Numbered from the stretch's first letter, positions 8,106 to 15,739 are shown. The stretch: 20,546 nt of DNA from Roseiarcus sp050013915 (GCA_050013915.1 JBEKEI010000073.1:1-20546); one strand, 5' to 3'. A program made the numbers and translations. Notes: generated from the sequence alone by a model not told the origin.

Positions 8106-8729
8106 TCAGCGGTTCGCGTAGGTCGCAAGCCGCGCGGGGTCGCCGATCGCGAGCCAGACGTTGGGATCCTCCTGCGACTGCCGCTTGACGAAACGATAGC
8201 CGGTGACGTTCCACGGCCTGACCTCGTCGGACAGGTTGTCGAGCACGAACTCGCCGTGATCGGTCTTGACCGTGAGGATCGCATGGCCCTCGCCGTGGAG
8301 GTCGCGAACGATGGTCATCAGCAGCGCCTGGCGGGGAAATCCGCTGTCGAGCAGCAGCTTGCGTTTGTAGAGCGCGTAGATCTTGCAGTCGCCCTTGCCG
8401 TCGACCGGATAGTCCCAGTGATCGAGCAGGGTGCCCCAGTGCTCCAGATTGCTGATCGGCTCGATGGCGGCGTTGACGTCGCGATTGATCCTGTCGAGCA
8501 GCGCCCACGTTTCCTCGGTCAGCCGCACGTCGATGGCAGGAAGGCGCGGGACCTCACATTCTTCGGGCCGCCGGCTGCAGAAGTCCATCCAACCGTAGGG
8601 CACGCTCGTTTCCGAGCCGACTGCGGCGTAGCTCGCCAGCAGCGGCCGCGCCTGCCCTTCGGCGCCCGCGACCGCGGCGGCGATCAGGATTACGGCGGCG
8701 AACGCGGCTTTGATCGTTGTCGTCGTCAT
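8106..8729 (-). CDS. BTLCP-family (transglutaminase-like) periplasmic cysteine peptidase
   Basis: Exported protein of the bacterial transglutaminase-like cysteine proteinase family (formerly DUF920), to which LapG, the periplasmic adhesin-releasing protease, also belongs. The 207-residue product has a signal peptide (MTTTTIKAAFAAVILIAAAVAGAEG, hydrophobic over about 8-22). The predicted triad is C115 in GDCKIYALYKRK, H149 in GEGHAILTV and D164 in FVLDNLSD. A Cys-containing N-terminal segment, FCSRRPEEC (C51, C58), is common in the alphaproteobacterial form. I place the start at ATG 8729 because it gives a proper signal peptide; ATG 8783 or 8762 would place hydrophilic residues ahead of it. 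No LapD- or LapA-like gene is adjacent, so the substrate is unknown. Confidence 0.88.
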   Translation of the reverse strand: MTTTTIKAAFAAVILIAAAVAGAEGQARPLLASYAAVGSETSVPYGWMDFCSRRPEECEVPRLPAIDVRLTEETWALLDRINRDVNAAIEPISNLEHWGTLLDHWDYPVDGKGDCKIYALYKRKLLLDSGFPRQALLMTIVRDLHGEGHAILTVKTDHGEFVLDNLSDEVRPWNVTGYRFVKRQSQEDPNVWLAIGDPARLATYANR

Positions 8730-8783
8730 TGGGATGGTCTCAACTTGTTCAGTCGAGGCCATCGTCTGCAATTCATTTTGCAA

Positions 8784-9009
8784 TCGGTGTAAATAAATCG
8801 ATCAAATTCTACCGATCCGCGTTAATTGTTGTGGAGATTTTTAGTATATACTTCGGAAACAGACAGGGTATACAGTTTGTTACGAGGCGCAACCGGGGAC
8901 GTCGAGAGGCGAGACGCCGAGCGTTTCGCGGCCTCGCTCGGGGATCGACGACCGAACGCCGGCTGACGGCGCCCTTGCCCGACGGCGAATCGCCGCATAG
9001 GCTCGTCGA
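8784..9009 (+). other. AT-rich intergenic leader region upstream of the riboswitch
   Basis: No gene is seen. The first 100 bases are strikingly AT-rich against the surroundings and are the natural promoter area for both the leftward peptidase gene and the rightward riboswitch transcript. The rest is GC-rich with small inverted repeats (for example CGGCGA/TCGCCG just before 9000). Confidence 0.5.
8822..8850 (+). promoter_or_regulatory. Candidate sigma70 promoter for the riboswitch/NiCoT transcript
   Basis: TTAATT (8822-8827) and TATATA (8845-8850) are separated by 17 bases in an AT-rich stretch. The -35 match is poor and the -10 is good. It would give a leader of about 150 bases before the riboswitch. 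GTATAC at 8868-8873 is another possible -10. Confidence 0.3.
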
Positions 9010-9180
9010 GGATGGTTCCCTTCGGGGATCAAAAGGGAACGCGGTGAGGACGGCGACGTTCGAAGCCGCGGCTGCCCCCGCAACTGTAAGCGGCGAGTCC
9101 GACTGCCATTCGATGACCACTGGGAAACCGGGAAGGTCGGCGGCCGGGCGGCGAACCGCGAGCCAGGAGACCTGCCATCC
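9010..9180 (+). ncRNA. Cobalamin (B12) riboswitch
   Basis: The element contains the invariant core GCCCCCGCAACTGTAAGCGG, the upstream AAAAGGGAA-type segment followed by GGTG, and the 3' B12 box AGCCAGGAGACCTGCC at 9161-9176. The closing helix is visible: GGATGG (9010-9015) pairs with CCATCC (9175-9180). It lies about 137 bases ahead of a Ni/Co permease gene on the same strand, so adenosylcobalamin should turn cobalt import off. Downstream hairpins at 9184-9204 and 9264-9285 are candidates for the expression platform. Confidence 0.95.
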
Positions 9181-9183
9181 CAA

Positions 9184-9204
9184 GGCGAATGCGAAGCATT
9201 CGTC
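9184..9204 (+). terminator. Candidate expression-platform hairpin of the riboswitch
   Basis: The stem runs over GGCGAATGC / GCATTCGTC with loop GAA: 9 pairs, one of them G-U. It begins four bases after the riboswitch closing helix. The following TCGTTTCG is only mildly T-rich, so termination is possible but not clear. A second perfect stem, CGGCGCG/CGCGCCG (9264-9270, 9279-9285), lies closer to the start codon. Confidence 0.45.
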
Positions 9205-9316
9205 GTTTCGTGCGGCCGATCTCGGGCGAGGCGTCACCGATGACGACAATTCACGCGCCAATGCGGCGCGCCCTCGATCGCGCCGACCAACCTGGTCATC
9301 TGCATGCGAGGGTTCC

Positions 9317-10387
9317 ATGCTCGGCTACGTCTCCCGCATTTTTTCAGACGGCGATTCGAATCTGAAGAGCCGAACTGTCGGCGTCTACGCCTTCCTGATC
9401 GGTGCGAACGTTCTGGCCTGGGCCTGGGCGCTGGCCGTGCTACACGACCAGCCGGTGTTGCTGGGAACGGCGATGCTCGCCTATACGTTCGGCCTGCGCC
9501 ACGCGGTCGACGCCGACCACATCGCCGCGATCGACAATGTCACCCGCAAGCTGATGCAGCAGGGCCAACGCCCGATCGGCGTCGGTCTGTATTTTTCGCT
9601 CGGCCATTCGGTCGTCGTGATCCTGCTCTCGGTCGCCGTGGCGTTCGCGGCGTCCGCGGTCTCGGGGCGGTTCAACTCGCTCAAGGCGTTTGGCGACGTC
9701 GTGGGAACGTCGATTTCCGCATTGTTCCTGTTCGCGATCGCGATCGTCAACATTCTCGTACTGGTCTCGGTCTGGCGCACGTTCCAGGCGGTCAAGCGCG
9801 GCGAGCCGTTCGTCGAGAATGACTTCGACATGTTGCTCAACAATCGCGGCTTCCTGGCGCGGATATTTCGGCCGCTGTTTCGCATCGTCACCACGAGCTG
9901 GCAGATGCTGCCGATCGGCTGTTTGTTCGGGCTCGGTTTCGATACGGCGACCGAGGTGGCCCTGTTCGGAATTTCGGCGGCGCAGGCCAAGAGCGGCGCG
10001 TCGCTCGCGATCACCCTGGTGTTCCCCGTGCTGTTCACGGTCGGCATGTCGCTGATCGACACGACCGACGGCGTCCTGATGCTCGGCGCCTACGGCTGGG
10101 CGTTCATGAAGCCGATCCGCAAGCTCTACTACAACATCACCATCACTGCGGTTTCGGTGATCGTCGCGGTGGCGGTCGGCGGGCTCGAGGCGCTCAATCT
10201 CATCGGCGACGAATTCGGCCTCGCCGATGGCGGCGGCTTTTGGGGCGCGATCGGCGCCATCAACGACAATTTCGGGATCTTGGGCTATGTCATCATCGGC
10301 ATATTTACGCTGAGCTGGGTCGGTTCCATCGCATTCTACAAGTTCAAGCGCTACGACGAGATCGAGGTCAAGGCGGCGGCTTCCTGA
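9317..10387 (+). CDS. NiCoT-family nickel/cobalt permease, probably cobalt importer
   Basis: Secondary transporter of the HoxN/HupN/NixA/NicT family in the inner membrane. The 356-residue protein has about eight membrane segments and the family signature RHAVDADHIAAIDNVTRKLM (61-80), with the HX4DH metal motif H62, D67, H68. Further signatures are FSLGHSVVV (93-101), GLGFDTATEVALFGI and SLIDTTDGVLMLGAYGW. ATG 9317 has GAGGG four bases upstream; longer in-frame readings would translate through the riboswitch and are not credible. The B12 riboswitch in its leader points to cobalt for cobalamin synthesis rather than nickel, which is inference from regulation and not from selectivity residues. 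A strong GC hairpin follows the stop directly. Confidence 0.93.
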   Translation: MLGYVSRIFSDGDSNLKSRTVGVYAFLIGANVLAWAWALAVLHDQPVLLGTAMLAYTFGLRHAVDADHIAAIDNVTRKLMQQGQRPIGVGLYFSLGHSVVVILLSVAVAFAASAVSGRFNSLKAFGDVVGTSISALFLFAIAIVNILVLVSVWRTFQAVKRGEPFVENDFDMLLNNRGFLARIFRPLFRIVTTSWQMLPIGCLFGLGFDTATEVALFGISAAQAKSGASLAITLVFPVLFTVGMSLIDTTDGVLMLGAYGWAFMKPIRKLYYNITITAVSVIVAVAVGGLEALNLIGDEFGLADGGGFWGAIGAINDNFGILGYVIIGIFTLSWVGSIAFYKFKRYDEIEVKAAAS

Positions 10388-10413
10388 CCGCCGCGAGCCG
10401 CGGGACGCGGCGG
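10388..10413 (+). terminator. GC hairpin after the NiCoT gene
   Basis: A perfect 8-bp stem CCGCCGCG/CGCGGCGG (10388-10395, 10406-10413) with a 10-base loop starts on the base after the stop codon. It lacks a T-run. Confidence 0.45.
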
Positions 10414-10495
10414 CGCCGAGGATATCCGCTGCGATGCGCGTCGGCCGGAGCCTCTTACCGGCATCGGCGCCGCGCGTTGACGCGAGGGAGAGACC

Positions 10496-10981
10496 ATGAG
10501 CGATCATCAGCACGACCACGGCCCGCCCGAACCCGCATGGAAGCACGACGGCGTGCGCGTCGTGCCCGGCGGCAGCCTCGAAGCCAATACCGCGCAGACC
10601 CCGGGCATGGACCGGAAGGCGGCGATCAATTTCGCCCGCGTCGGCGCGCAGAAACTGTGGGCGGGCACGGTGACGATCCACGCCGGCGCCAGGACCGGCG
10701 CCCATCACCACGGCGCGCTGGAGAGCGTGATCTATGTGGTGCGCGGCAGGGCGCGGATGCGCTGGGGCGAGCGGCTCGAATTCGTCGCCGAGGCCGGGCC
10801 GGGCGACTTCATCTACGTCCCGCCCTATGTGCCGCATCAGGAGATCAACGCGAGCCCCGACGAGGCGCTCGAATGCGTGCTGGTGCGCAGCGATGGCGAG
10901 GCGGTCGTCGTCAATCTCGACATCGAGCCGGTCGAGCGGCCGCTGAACGTGCCCTGGATCGACCCGATCCATCGCGCCTGA
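10496..10981 (+). CDS. Single-domain cupin protein
   Basis: Small metal-binding beta-barrel protein of unknown specific function. The 161 residues contain cupin motif 1, with GAHHHGALESVIYVVRG at 68-84 (candidate ligands H70, H72, E76), and motif 2 in GDFIYVPPYVPHQEIN at 103-118 (H114). The N-terminus is His-rich (MSDHQHDHG), possibly an extra metal-binding patch. ATG 10496 is preceded by GAGGGAG. The gene follows the cobalt permease after 108 bases that include a hairpin, so it probably forms its own unit, though read-through is possible. The proximity to a Ni/Co transporter and the His-rich start suggest a metal theme, but this is not evidence of function. It converges on the DoxX-like gene with a 15-base gap. 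Confidence 0.85.
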   Translation: MSDHQHDHGPPEPAWKHDGVRVVPGGSLEANTAQTPGMDRKAAINFARVGAQKLWAGTVTIHAGARTGAHHHGALESVIYVVRGRARMRWGERLEFVAEAGPGDFIYVPPYVPHQEINASPDEALECVLVRSDGEAVVVNLDIEPVERPLNVPWIDPIHRA

Positions 10982-10996
10982 GCGGGCTGGGCGCGA

Positions 10997-11398
10997 TCAG
11001 CGCCGCCAGGCCGGCCAGTCCACGACCCCGGCGCAGAACAGCGCCCACCAGACCAGGACCGGCTGCAGCGCGAGGCGCGGGCCATGATACCACCAGCTCG
11101 ACGGAAGGCCCGGGACGACGACGTGATCGAGCGCGTGCTTGACGTTGGCCGGAAACACGCAGACGGCATAGAGCGCGAGCATCGCGCCGGCCGACCAGCG
11201 CAGGCGCCGCGTCAGCAGGGCAAGCGCGCCGGCGATCTCGCACACGCCGGTGAGCAGGATCACCGCCCGCGGCGCCGGAACCCAGTCCGGCACGATCGGC
11301 AGGAACGCGCCGGGCGAAGTCAGGTGCAGCGCGCCCGCCGCGCCGTAGAGGATCGCCATCGCCCAGCGCATCGCGCGCCTGACCCGTTCATCGTTCAT
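10997..11398 (-). CDS. DoxX-like small membrane protein
   Basis: Four-helix inner-membrane protein of the DoxX/DoxD-like superfamily (133 residues; helices about 12-27, 44-63, 68-84 and 108-125). The segment LYGAAGALHLTSPGAFLPIVPDW followed by LLTGVCEIAGALALL is typical of this group. Biochemical role is unknown; some relatives act in redox or sulfur metabolism. ATG 11398 overlaps the stop of the upstream lacI-type gene by four bases (ATGA on the minus strand), so translation is probably coupled. The overlap suggests co-expression with a sugar regulator, with no obvious functional reason. Confidence 0.83.
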   Translation of the reverse strand: MNDERVRRAMRWAMAILYGAAGALHLTSPGAFLPIVPDWVPAPRAVILLTGVCEIAGALALLTRRLRWSAGAMLALYAVCVFPANVKHALDHVVVPGLPSSWWYHGPRLALQPVLVWWALFCAGVVDWPAWRR

Positions 11399-12486
11399 GG
11401 GGCATGGCCCGCACGTATTCGGATCGGCGCCCGAACCGAAGCCTCCGGCGGCGGTCGATGAACGCTCGCGCCCGGGCGCAGGACGACCGGCGCCAGCCAC
11501 TGGACGGCGCCGCCGGCGAGATCGGCGCCGGGGCCGGGCGTCGCCCGCGCCATCGCGACCATGAGCGCCTCGCCCAGCTGCGCGCCGATCCCGGTCCAGT
11601 CGGTCTGATAGGCGGTGAGCGCGGGCGAGAGTATCCAGGCTCGATGCTCGGGCAGGATGCCGATGACCGAAATGTCGCGCCCCGGCAGCAGGCCGCCCTC
11701 GGCGAGCCGGCGATAGAGACCGGCCGCCTGCATCGCTTCGGAGACCAGAATCGCGGTCGGCGGCGCCTCCGCGGCCAGCAGCGCCTCGCCCGCGGCGTAG
11801 CCACCGACCTCGTCGCCCGGGCGACGCTGGAGATAGGTGCGCGGCGCCGGCAGGCCGAGCCTGGCGATCGCGGCCTTGTAGGCATTGAGGATCAGGTGCA
11901 GGTAATTGGTGTCGCCGGGCGGCAGCGCAAGCGCAATCCGCCGATGGCCGCGCGCCGTCAGCATGGCGATGGCGGCGTCCACGGCGCCGCCGAAGTCGGG
12001 ATCGACCCAGGCGTGATCGCCGCCCGACAGGCTGCGGCCGAATGCGACGAACGGCTGCTTGCGCTCGATGAGATAGTCGATGCGCGAGTCCACCCGCTGC
12101 GTATCGGAGACGATCAGGCCATCGACCAGCCCGCGCTCGGTCAGCCGGCGCAGCGAGCCGAACAGGTCCTCGTCCGCGCCGTGCAGGAAGATTGCGAGAT
12201 CCAGGCCTTGGGCGCGCAGCGAACGGCGCAGGCCGTCGAGCACCGACAGGAACACCGGATCGATCAGGGTCTGCCCGCCGCCGGTCGGCACGATGACGCC
12301 GACGAGATCGGTCTGGCCCCGGCGCAGGCTGCGCCCGGACTGGTTGGCGGAGTAGCCGAGGCGCGCGGCGGCCTCGAGCACCCGCTCGCGCGTGCGCGGA
12401 TTGACGTCCGCCTTGCCGTTGAGTGCGCGCGAGACGGTGCCGATCGACAGATCGAGGTGGCGCGCGAGATCGCGGATTCCAGTCAC
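11395..12486 (-). CDS. LacI-family transcriptional regulator of the adjacent sugar operon
   Basis: DNA-binding repressor whose periplasmic-binding-protein-like domain senses a small carbohydrate ligand. The 363-residue protein starts with the LacI helix-turn-helix (GIRDLARHLDLSIGTVSRALNG, residues 3-24) and the hinge region ERVLEAAARLGYSANQSGRSLRRG (34-57). The ligand-binding domain follows (DLVGVIVPTGGG onward, with VDGLIVSD and the effector-domain core). The start is GTG 12486 with a weak GAGACC upstream. It is divergent from the dehydrogenase gene, and a perfect LacI-type palindrome lies between them at 12577-12590. It most likely represses the rightward operon and perhaps itself. The inducer is unknown. 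Confidence 0.93.
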   Translation of the reverse strand: MTGIRDLARHLDLSIGTVSRALNGKADVNPRTRERVLEAAARLGYSANQSGRSLRRGQTDLVGVIVPTGGGQTLIDPVFLSVLDGLRRSLRAQGLDLAIFLHGADEDLFGSLRRLTERGLVDGLIVSDTQRVDSRIDYLIERKQPFVAFGRSLSGGDHAWVDPDFGGAVDAAIAMLTARGHRRIALALPPGDTNYLHLILNAYKAAIARLGLPAPRTYLQRRPGDEVGGYAAGEALLAAEAPPTAILVSEAMQAAGLYRRLAEGGLLPGRDISVIGILPEHRAWILSPALTAYQTDWTGIGAQLGEALMVAMARATPGPGADLAGGAVQWLAPVVLRPGASVHRPPPEASVRAPIRIRAGHAP

Positions 12487-12547
12487 GGCGAAGGTCTCGG
12501 TTCGAGGGGTCCGCCCGCGCGCGAAGGCCGGACGACGAGGCGGACTC

Positions 12548-12576
12548 TTGACAGCGGAAAACAGGGAAACTAGGAT
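12548..12576 (+). promoter_or_regulatory. Sigma70 promoter of the sugar operon
   Basis: A perfect -35 box TTGACA (12548-12553) and a -10 box TAGGAT (12571-12576) are spaced 17 bases apart, directed at the dehydrogenase gene. The predicted start site falls inside the operator that follows, giving a leader of about 65-70 bases. A weaker leftward promoter for the lacI-type gene may use TTGCCG (12594-12589) and TAGTTT (12572-12567), spaced 16. Confidence 0.75.
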
Positions 12577-12590
12577 CGTAAACGTTTACG
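12577..12590. promoter_or_regulatory. LacI-type operator palindrome
   Basis: Perfect 14-base palindrome CGTAAACGTTTACG with the central CG and AAACGTTT core typical of LacI/GalR operators. It abuts the -10 box, so bound repressor would block initiation. The divergent LacI gene is the natural ligand protein. Confidence 0.85.
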
Positions 12591-12650
12591 GCAAATCTTG
12601 CGCCGACGTCAACGAGAAGAGCGCGGAATCGCGGCACGCGAGGAGGATCG

Positions 12651-13679
12651 ATGGCGCTGAGGGCGGCTCTGATCGGCTGTGGGGCGATGAGCCGGGCCTG
12701 GCTCGAGGCGGCCGCCGAGATCGACGGGCTGGCGATCGTCGGCCTCGCCGACCTCGATGCGGGCCGGGCGGAGGCCCGGGCGGCCGAATTCGGGCTGCGC
12801 GACGCCGTGGTGGCGCGCGACATCGAGGGGCTGCTCGCGCGCGCGCGCCCCGACATTCTGTTCGACGTCGTCGTTCCCGCTGCCCGTCACGCGGTCGTCT
12901 CGGCGGGCCTCGCCGCCGGTTGTCACGTGCTGAGCGAAAAGCCGATGGCCGAGACGCTGGCCGAGGCGAGGGAACTCGTGGCGCGCGCGGGCGCGGCCAG
13001 GCGCATCCACGCCGTCATCCAGAACCGACGCTACATCGGGAGCGTGCGGCGGGTGGCGCGCGCCCTGCGCGCTGGGACGATCGGCGCGGTCACCAGCATT
13101 CACGCCGACTTCTTTCTCGCGCCGCATTTCGGCGGCTTCCGCGAGGAGATGGAGCATGTCCTGCTGCTCGACATGGCGATCCACGGCTTCGACGCGATGC
13201 GCTGCATGACCGGCCTCGCCGCCATCGGCGTCTATTGCCGGGAATGGGACCCGAAGGGCTCCTGGTATCGCCAGGGCTCGTCGGCGCTCGCCGTCTTCGA
13301 CCTCGACAACGGCGCCGTGTTCACCTATCGCGGCAGCTGGTGCGCGGCGGGCCTGGGCACGAGCTGGGAATGCGCGTGGCGGATCGTCGGCGCGCGGGGC
13401 ACGCTGCTGTGGGACGGGCGCGACGACATCCGGATCGAGGTCGCCGGCGCCGGCGAGCGCGACGGGCTGTTCGACGCTGTTTCGGCGGCGGCGGTTCCGC
13501 CGCTCGATCCGGCCGACCGGATCGGCGGCCAACTCGGCGTCATCAGGGATTTCGTCGCCGCGGTGCGCGGCGGCCCCGCGCCCGAAACCGTCGGCCACGA
13601 CAACATCCGGAGCCTCGCGATGGCGCTCGGCGCGATTCAGAGCGCCGGGCAGGGGCGGCGCGTCGACATCGTCATTTGA
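12651..13679 (+). CDS. Gfo/Idh/MocA-family sugar or polyol dehydrogenase
   Basis: NAD(P)-dependent cytoplasmic oxidoreductase (342 residues). The N-terminal Rossmann domain has LIGCGAMS (7-14) for dinucleotide binding and ends with the family motif SEKPMAETL (95-103; K97 typical of catalysis/cofactor contact). The C-terminal alpha/beta domain carries HVLLLDMAIHGFDAMR (169-184), with D174 and H178 at the positions expected for the catalytic pair. ATG 12651 follows GAGGAGG. It is the first gene of the LacI-controlled operon and is followed by an isomerase and a sugar importer. That suggests oxidation (or the reverse) of an imported sugar, glycoside or polyol. Substrate cannot be read from sequence; inositol, 3-keto-sugar and deoxy-sugar enzymes all occur in this family. 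Confidence 0.9.
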   Translation: MALRAALIGCGAMSRAWLEAAAEIDGLAIVGLADLDAGRAEARAAEFGLRDAVVARDIEGLLARARPDILFDVVVPAARHAVVSAGLAAGCHVLSEKPMAETLAEARELVARAGAARRIHAVIQNRRYIGSVRRVARALRAGTIGAVTSIHADFFLAPHFGGFREEMEHVLLLDMAIHGFDAMRCMTGLAAIGVYCREWDPKGSWYRQGSSALAVFDLDNGAVFTYRGSWCAAGLGTSWECAWRIVGARGTLLWDGRDDIRIEVAGAGERDGLFDAVSAAAVPPLDPADRIGGQLGVIRDFVAAVRGGPAPETVGHDNIRSLAMALGAIQSAGQGRRVDIVI

Positions 13680-13692
13680 GCGAGCGAGCACG

Positions 13693-14592
13693 ATGAGAGC
13701 CTTGAAGGACATTCGAATCGGAACCATGGTCCGCGGCAATCTCGCCGATCCCGGCGCCTATGTACGCGACATCCTCCGCCACGGGTTCGAGAGCATCGAG
13801 CCGTTCTTCTGGCAGACGATGGACGCCGATCTGCCGAGGCTCGCGCGCCAATTGAAGGAGGCGATCGGCGACGCCGACGTGACGATCGACACGCTCGGCA
13901 TGTTCGGCAATCCGCTCGAGGAGCGCGACCTCGACCGCCGGACGCTGGCGGGCTGGGAGGCGCTGATCGATCACGCGCATCTGTTCGGCGCAACGACGAT
14001 CGCCGGCTTCACCGGCCGCATTCGCGGAAGGCCGATCGAGGAGAGCCTGCCGCGCTACAGGCAGATCTGGGGCGAACTGGCGCGGCGCGCCGCCGACCGA
14101 GGCGTGCGCCTCGCGTTCGAGAACTGCGCGATGGAAGGCAACTGGAGCGCGGGCGACTGGAACATCGCGCACAATCCCGACGCCTGGGAGCTGATCTTCA
14201 ACGCCTTGCCGCACGACAATATCGGGCTCGAATGGGAGCCGTGCCATCAGCTCGTCTATCTCATCGATCCCATTCCGCAGATTCGCAAATGGGCGCCGAA
14301 ATTCTTCCATGTCCACGGCAAGGACGCGACCGTGCGCTGGGACGTCATCCGCGAGCACGGCGTGTTCGGCAGGGTGCCGTTCGTCCAGATGCGCAGTCCG
14401 GGATTCGGCGACAGCGACTGGACGCGCATCATCAGCGAGTTGCGGCTCGCCGGTTACAAGGGCTCGATCGACATCGAGGGCTGGCACGATCCGGTCTATC
14501 GCGACGAACTGGAGCTGACCGGCCAGGTCCACGCGCTCAACCATCTGAAGACTTGTCGCGGCGGCGCGATACTCATACCCAACCCGTCGTGA
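13693..14592 (+). CDS. Sugar phosphate isomerase/epimerase-family TIM barrel
   Basis: Xylose-isomerase-like TIM barrel (AP endonuclease 2 superfamily, 299 residues), related to IolE and keto-sugar epimerases. Likely metal ligands are E143 in LAFENCAMEGN, E180 or E182 with H185 in IGLEWEPCHQ, H206/H208 in FFHVHGKDA and E262 in IDIEGWHD. These match the usual Glu-Asp/Glu-His-Glu metal site on barrel strand ends. The gene starts 13 bases after the dehydrogenase stop with a modest GAGCGAG site, so both are on one message. The pair dehydrogenase plus isomerase resembles pathways that oxidise a sugar and then epimerise or isomerise the keto product. The precise reaction is unknown. Confidence 0.88.
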   Translation: MRALKDIRIGTMVRGNLADPGAYVRDILRHGFESIEPFFWQTMDADLPRLARQLKEAIGDADVTIDTLGMFGNPLEERDLDRRTLAGWEALIDHAHLFGATTIAGFTGRIRGRPIEESLPRYRQIWGELARRAADRGVRLAFENCAMEGNWSAGDWNIAHNPDAWELIFNALPHDNIGLEWEPCHQLVYLIDPIPQIRKWAPKFFHVHGKDATVRWDVIREHGVFGRVPFVQMRSPGFGDSDWTRIISELRLAGYKGSIDIEGWHDPVYRDELELTGQVHALNHLKTCRGGAILIPNPS

Positions 14593-14600
14593 CGATGCAC

Positions 14601-14618
14601 CCGGCGGCGGTCCGCCGG
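14601..14618 (+). repeat. Intercistronic hairpin before the binding-protein gene
   Basis: Perfect 7-bp stem CCGGCGG/CCGCCGG with loop CGGT, eight bases after the isomerase stop, in the 99-base gap before the binding-protein gene. It may protect or process the mRNA here. Confidence 0.4.
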
Positions 14619-14691
14619 TCTCGATCGCGTTTCCGGATCAACCGGCAGGCGCAGGAATGGCGATGAGCCGATCAAAAGGGGAGGACGTTTC

Positions 14692-15705
14692 ATGGTTGAA
14701 TCTCGGTTTGGACGGGCGTTGCGCGGATCGGCCGCGCTGGCGCTGGCGGGAGCGGCGCTGCTCGGCGCGGCGGATGCGGCGCAGGCGGCGGCGCTGCGCG
14801 ACAAATGGTGCTCCAAGGCGCATATCCGGTTCTTCGTCGGCGGCGCGGAAGGCGACGCCTTCGGCACGATCGTCTACAACGGCGCAAAACAGGCCGCCGC
14901 CGACACTGGCGCCCAGGTCGACTACGTCTTTTCCGGCTGGGCCAACGAGAAGATGACGCAGCAATTGCGCGAGGCGGTCGCCGCGCATCCCGACGGCATC
15001 GCGATGATGGGCCATCCCGGCGAGGCGGCGATCGTCCCGCTCGCCCAGGAAGCGGCCAAGGCCGGCATCAGGATGATGTATCAGAACGTGCCCGTGCCGG
15101 CGGCGGTCGACAAGGTCGGCGGCGGCTATGTCGGCGCACAACAGGCGCCCCAGGGCCATGCGCTCGGCGTCGAGATCGTCCACCGCTTCGGCATGAAGAA
15201 GGGCGACCTCGCCATAGTGCTCGGCGGCTTCGACGATTCCATCCGCGCCGCGCGCGAACTCGGGACCGCGAAGGCGCTCGAGGAGGCGGGCGTGAAAGTC
15301 GTCCAGCTGAATTCGCCGCCGGAATGGGCGACCGACCCGAATCTGGCGATTCCCGTGATCACCGCAACGCTGCAGGCCAATCCGACCGCCAAGCTGATCG
15401 TCTATCCCGGCGGGCAGGAGCTCGGCAATGCCGCGACCTACATGAAGGCCGCGGGCAAGAAGCCCGGCGAGGTCATCAACGTCGGCTTCGACACCAGTCC
15501 GCAGATCGTCGAGGCGTTCAACGGCGGCTGGGTCCAGCTGACGGCGGACCAGCAGCCGTTCCAGCAGGGCTACCTGCCGATCCTCAGCCTGTGCGAGACC
15601 ATCGTCTACGGTCTCGCGCCGATCAACGTCGACACCGGGGCCGGCTTCGTCACGCCCGACAATTACAAGGCGGTCGCCGATCTCGCCAAGGACGGGCTGA
15701 GATAG
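14692..15705 (+). CDS. Periplasmic sugar-binding protein of CUT2-type ABC importer
   Basis: Substrate-capture protein (337 residues, RbsB/FrcB-like fold). The signal peptide is clear: basic start, hydrophobic ALALAGAALLGAADAAQA, likely cut after residue 32. The mature part begins ALRDKWCSKAHIRFFVGGAEGDAFGTI and shows the two-lobed type I pattern with INVGFDTSPQIVEAFNGGWVQLTADQQPFQQGY near the hinge and C-lobe (read in two parts). Two cysteines, C40 and about C301, could form a disulfide. ATG 14692 has the strong site AAAGGGGAGGA. It is framed by hairpins at 14601-14618 and 15712-15739, fitting the common higher expression of the binding protein. The ligand is unknown. Confidence 0.92.
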   Translation: MVESRFGRALRGSAALALAGAALLGAADAAQAAALRDKWCSKAHIRFFVGGAEGDAFGTIVYNGAKQAAADTGAQVDYVFSGWANEKMTQQLREAVAAHPDGIAMMGHPGEAAIVPLAQEAAKAGIRMMYQNVPVPAAVDKVGGGYVGAQQAPQGHALGVEIVHRFGMKKGDLAIVLGGFDDSIRAARELGTAKALEEAGVKVVQLNSPPEWATDPNLAIPVITATLQANPTAKLIVYPGGQELGNAATYMKAAGKKPGEVINVGFDTSPQIVEAFNGGWVQLTADQQPFQQGYLPILSLCETIVYGLAPINVDTGAGFVTPDNYKAVADLAKDGLR

Positions 15706-15711
15706 CGCGAT

Positions 15712-15739
15712 TCCCCTCCCCGCCGTTGCGGGGAGGGGA
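15712..15739 (+). repeat. Strong intercistronic stem-loop, dispersed palindromic-repeat type
   Basis: A perfect 12-bp stem with arms TCCCCTCCCCGC (15712-15723) and GCGGGGAGGGGA (15728-15739) and loop CGTT lies between the binding-protein and ATPase genes. No T-run follows. The sequence resembles the dispersed intergenic palindromes of proteobacteria that translate in one frame to SPPLRGGE. It probably stabilises the upstream mRNA or partially attenuates the downstream genes. Confidence 0.7.

Noticed and set aside
8717..9316. N-terminal extension of the NiCoT gene
   Set aside because: It would translate the cobalamin riboswitch, and ATG 9317 has a proper ribosome binding site and gives the normal protein length.
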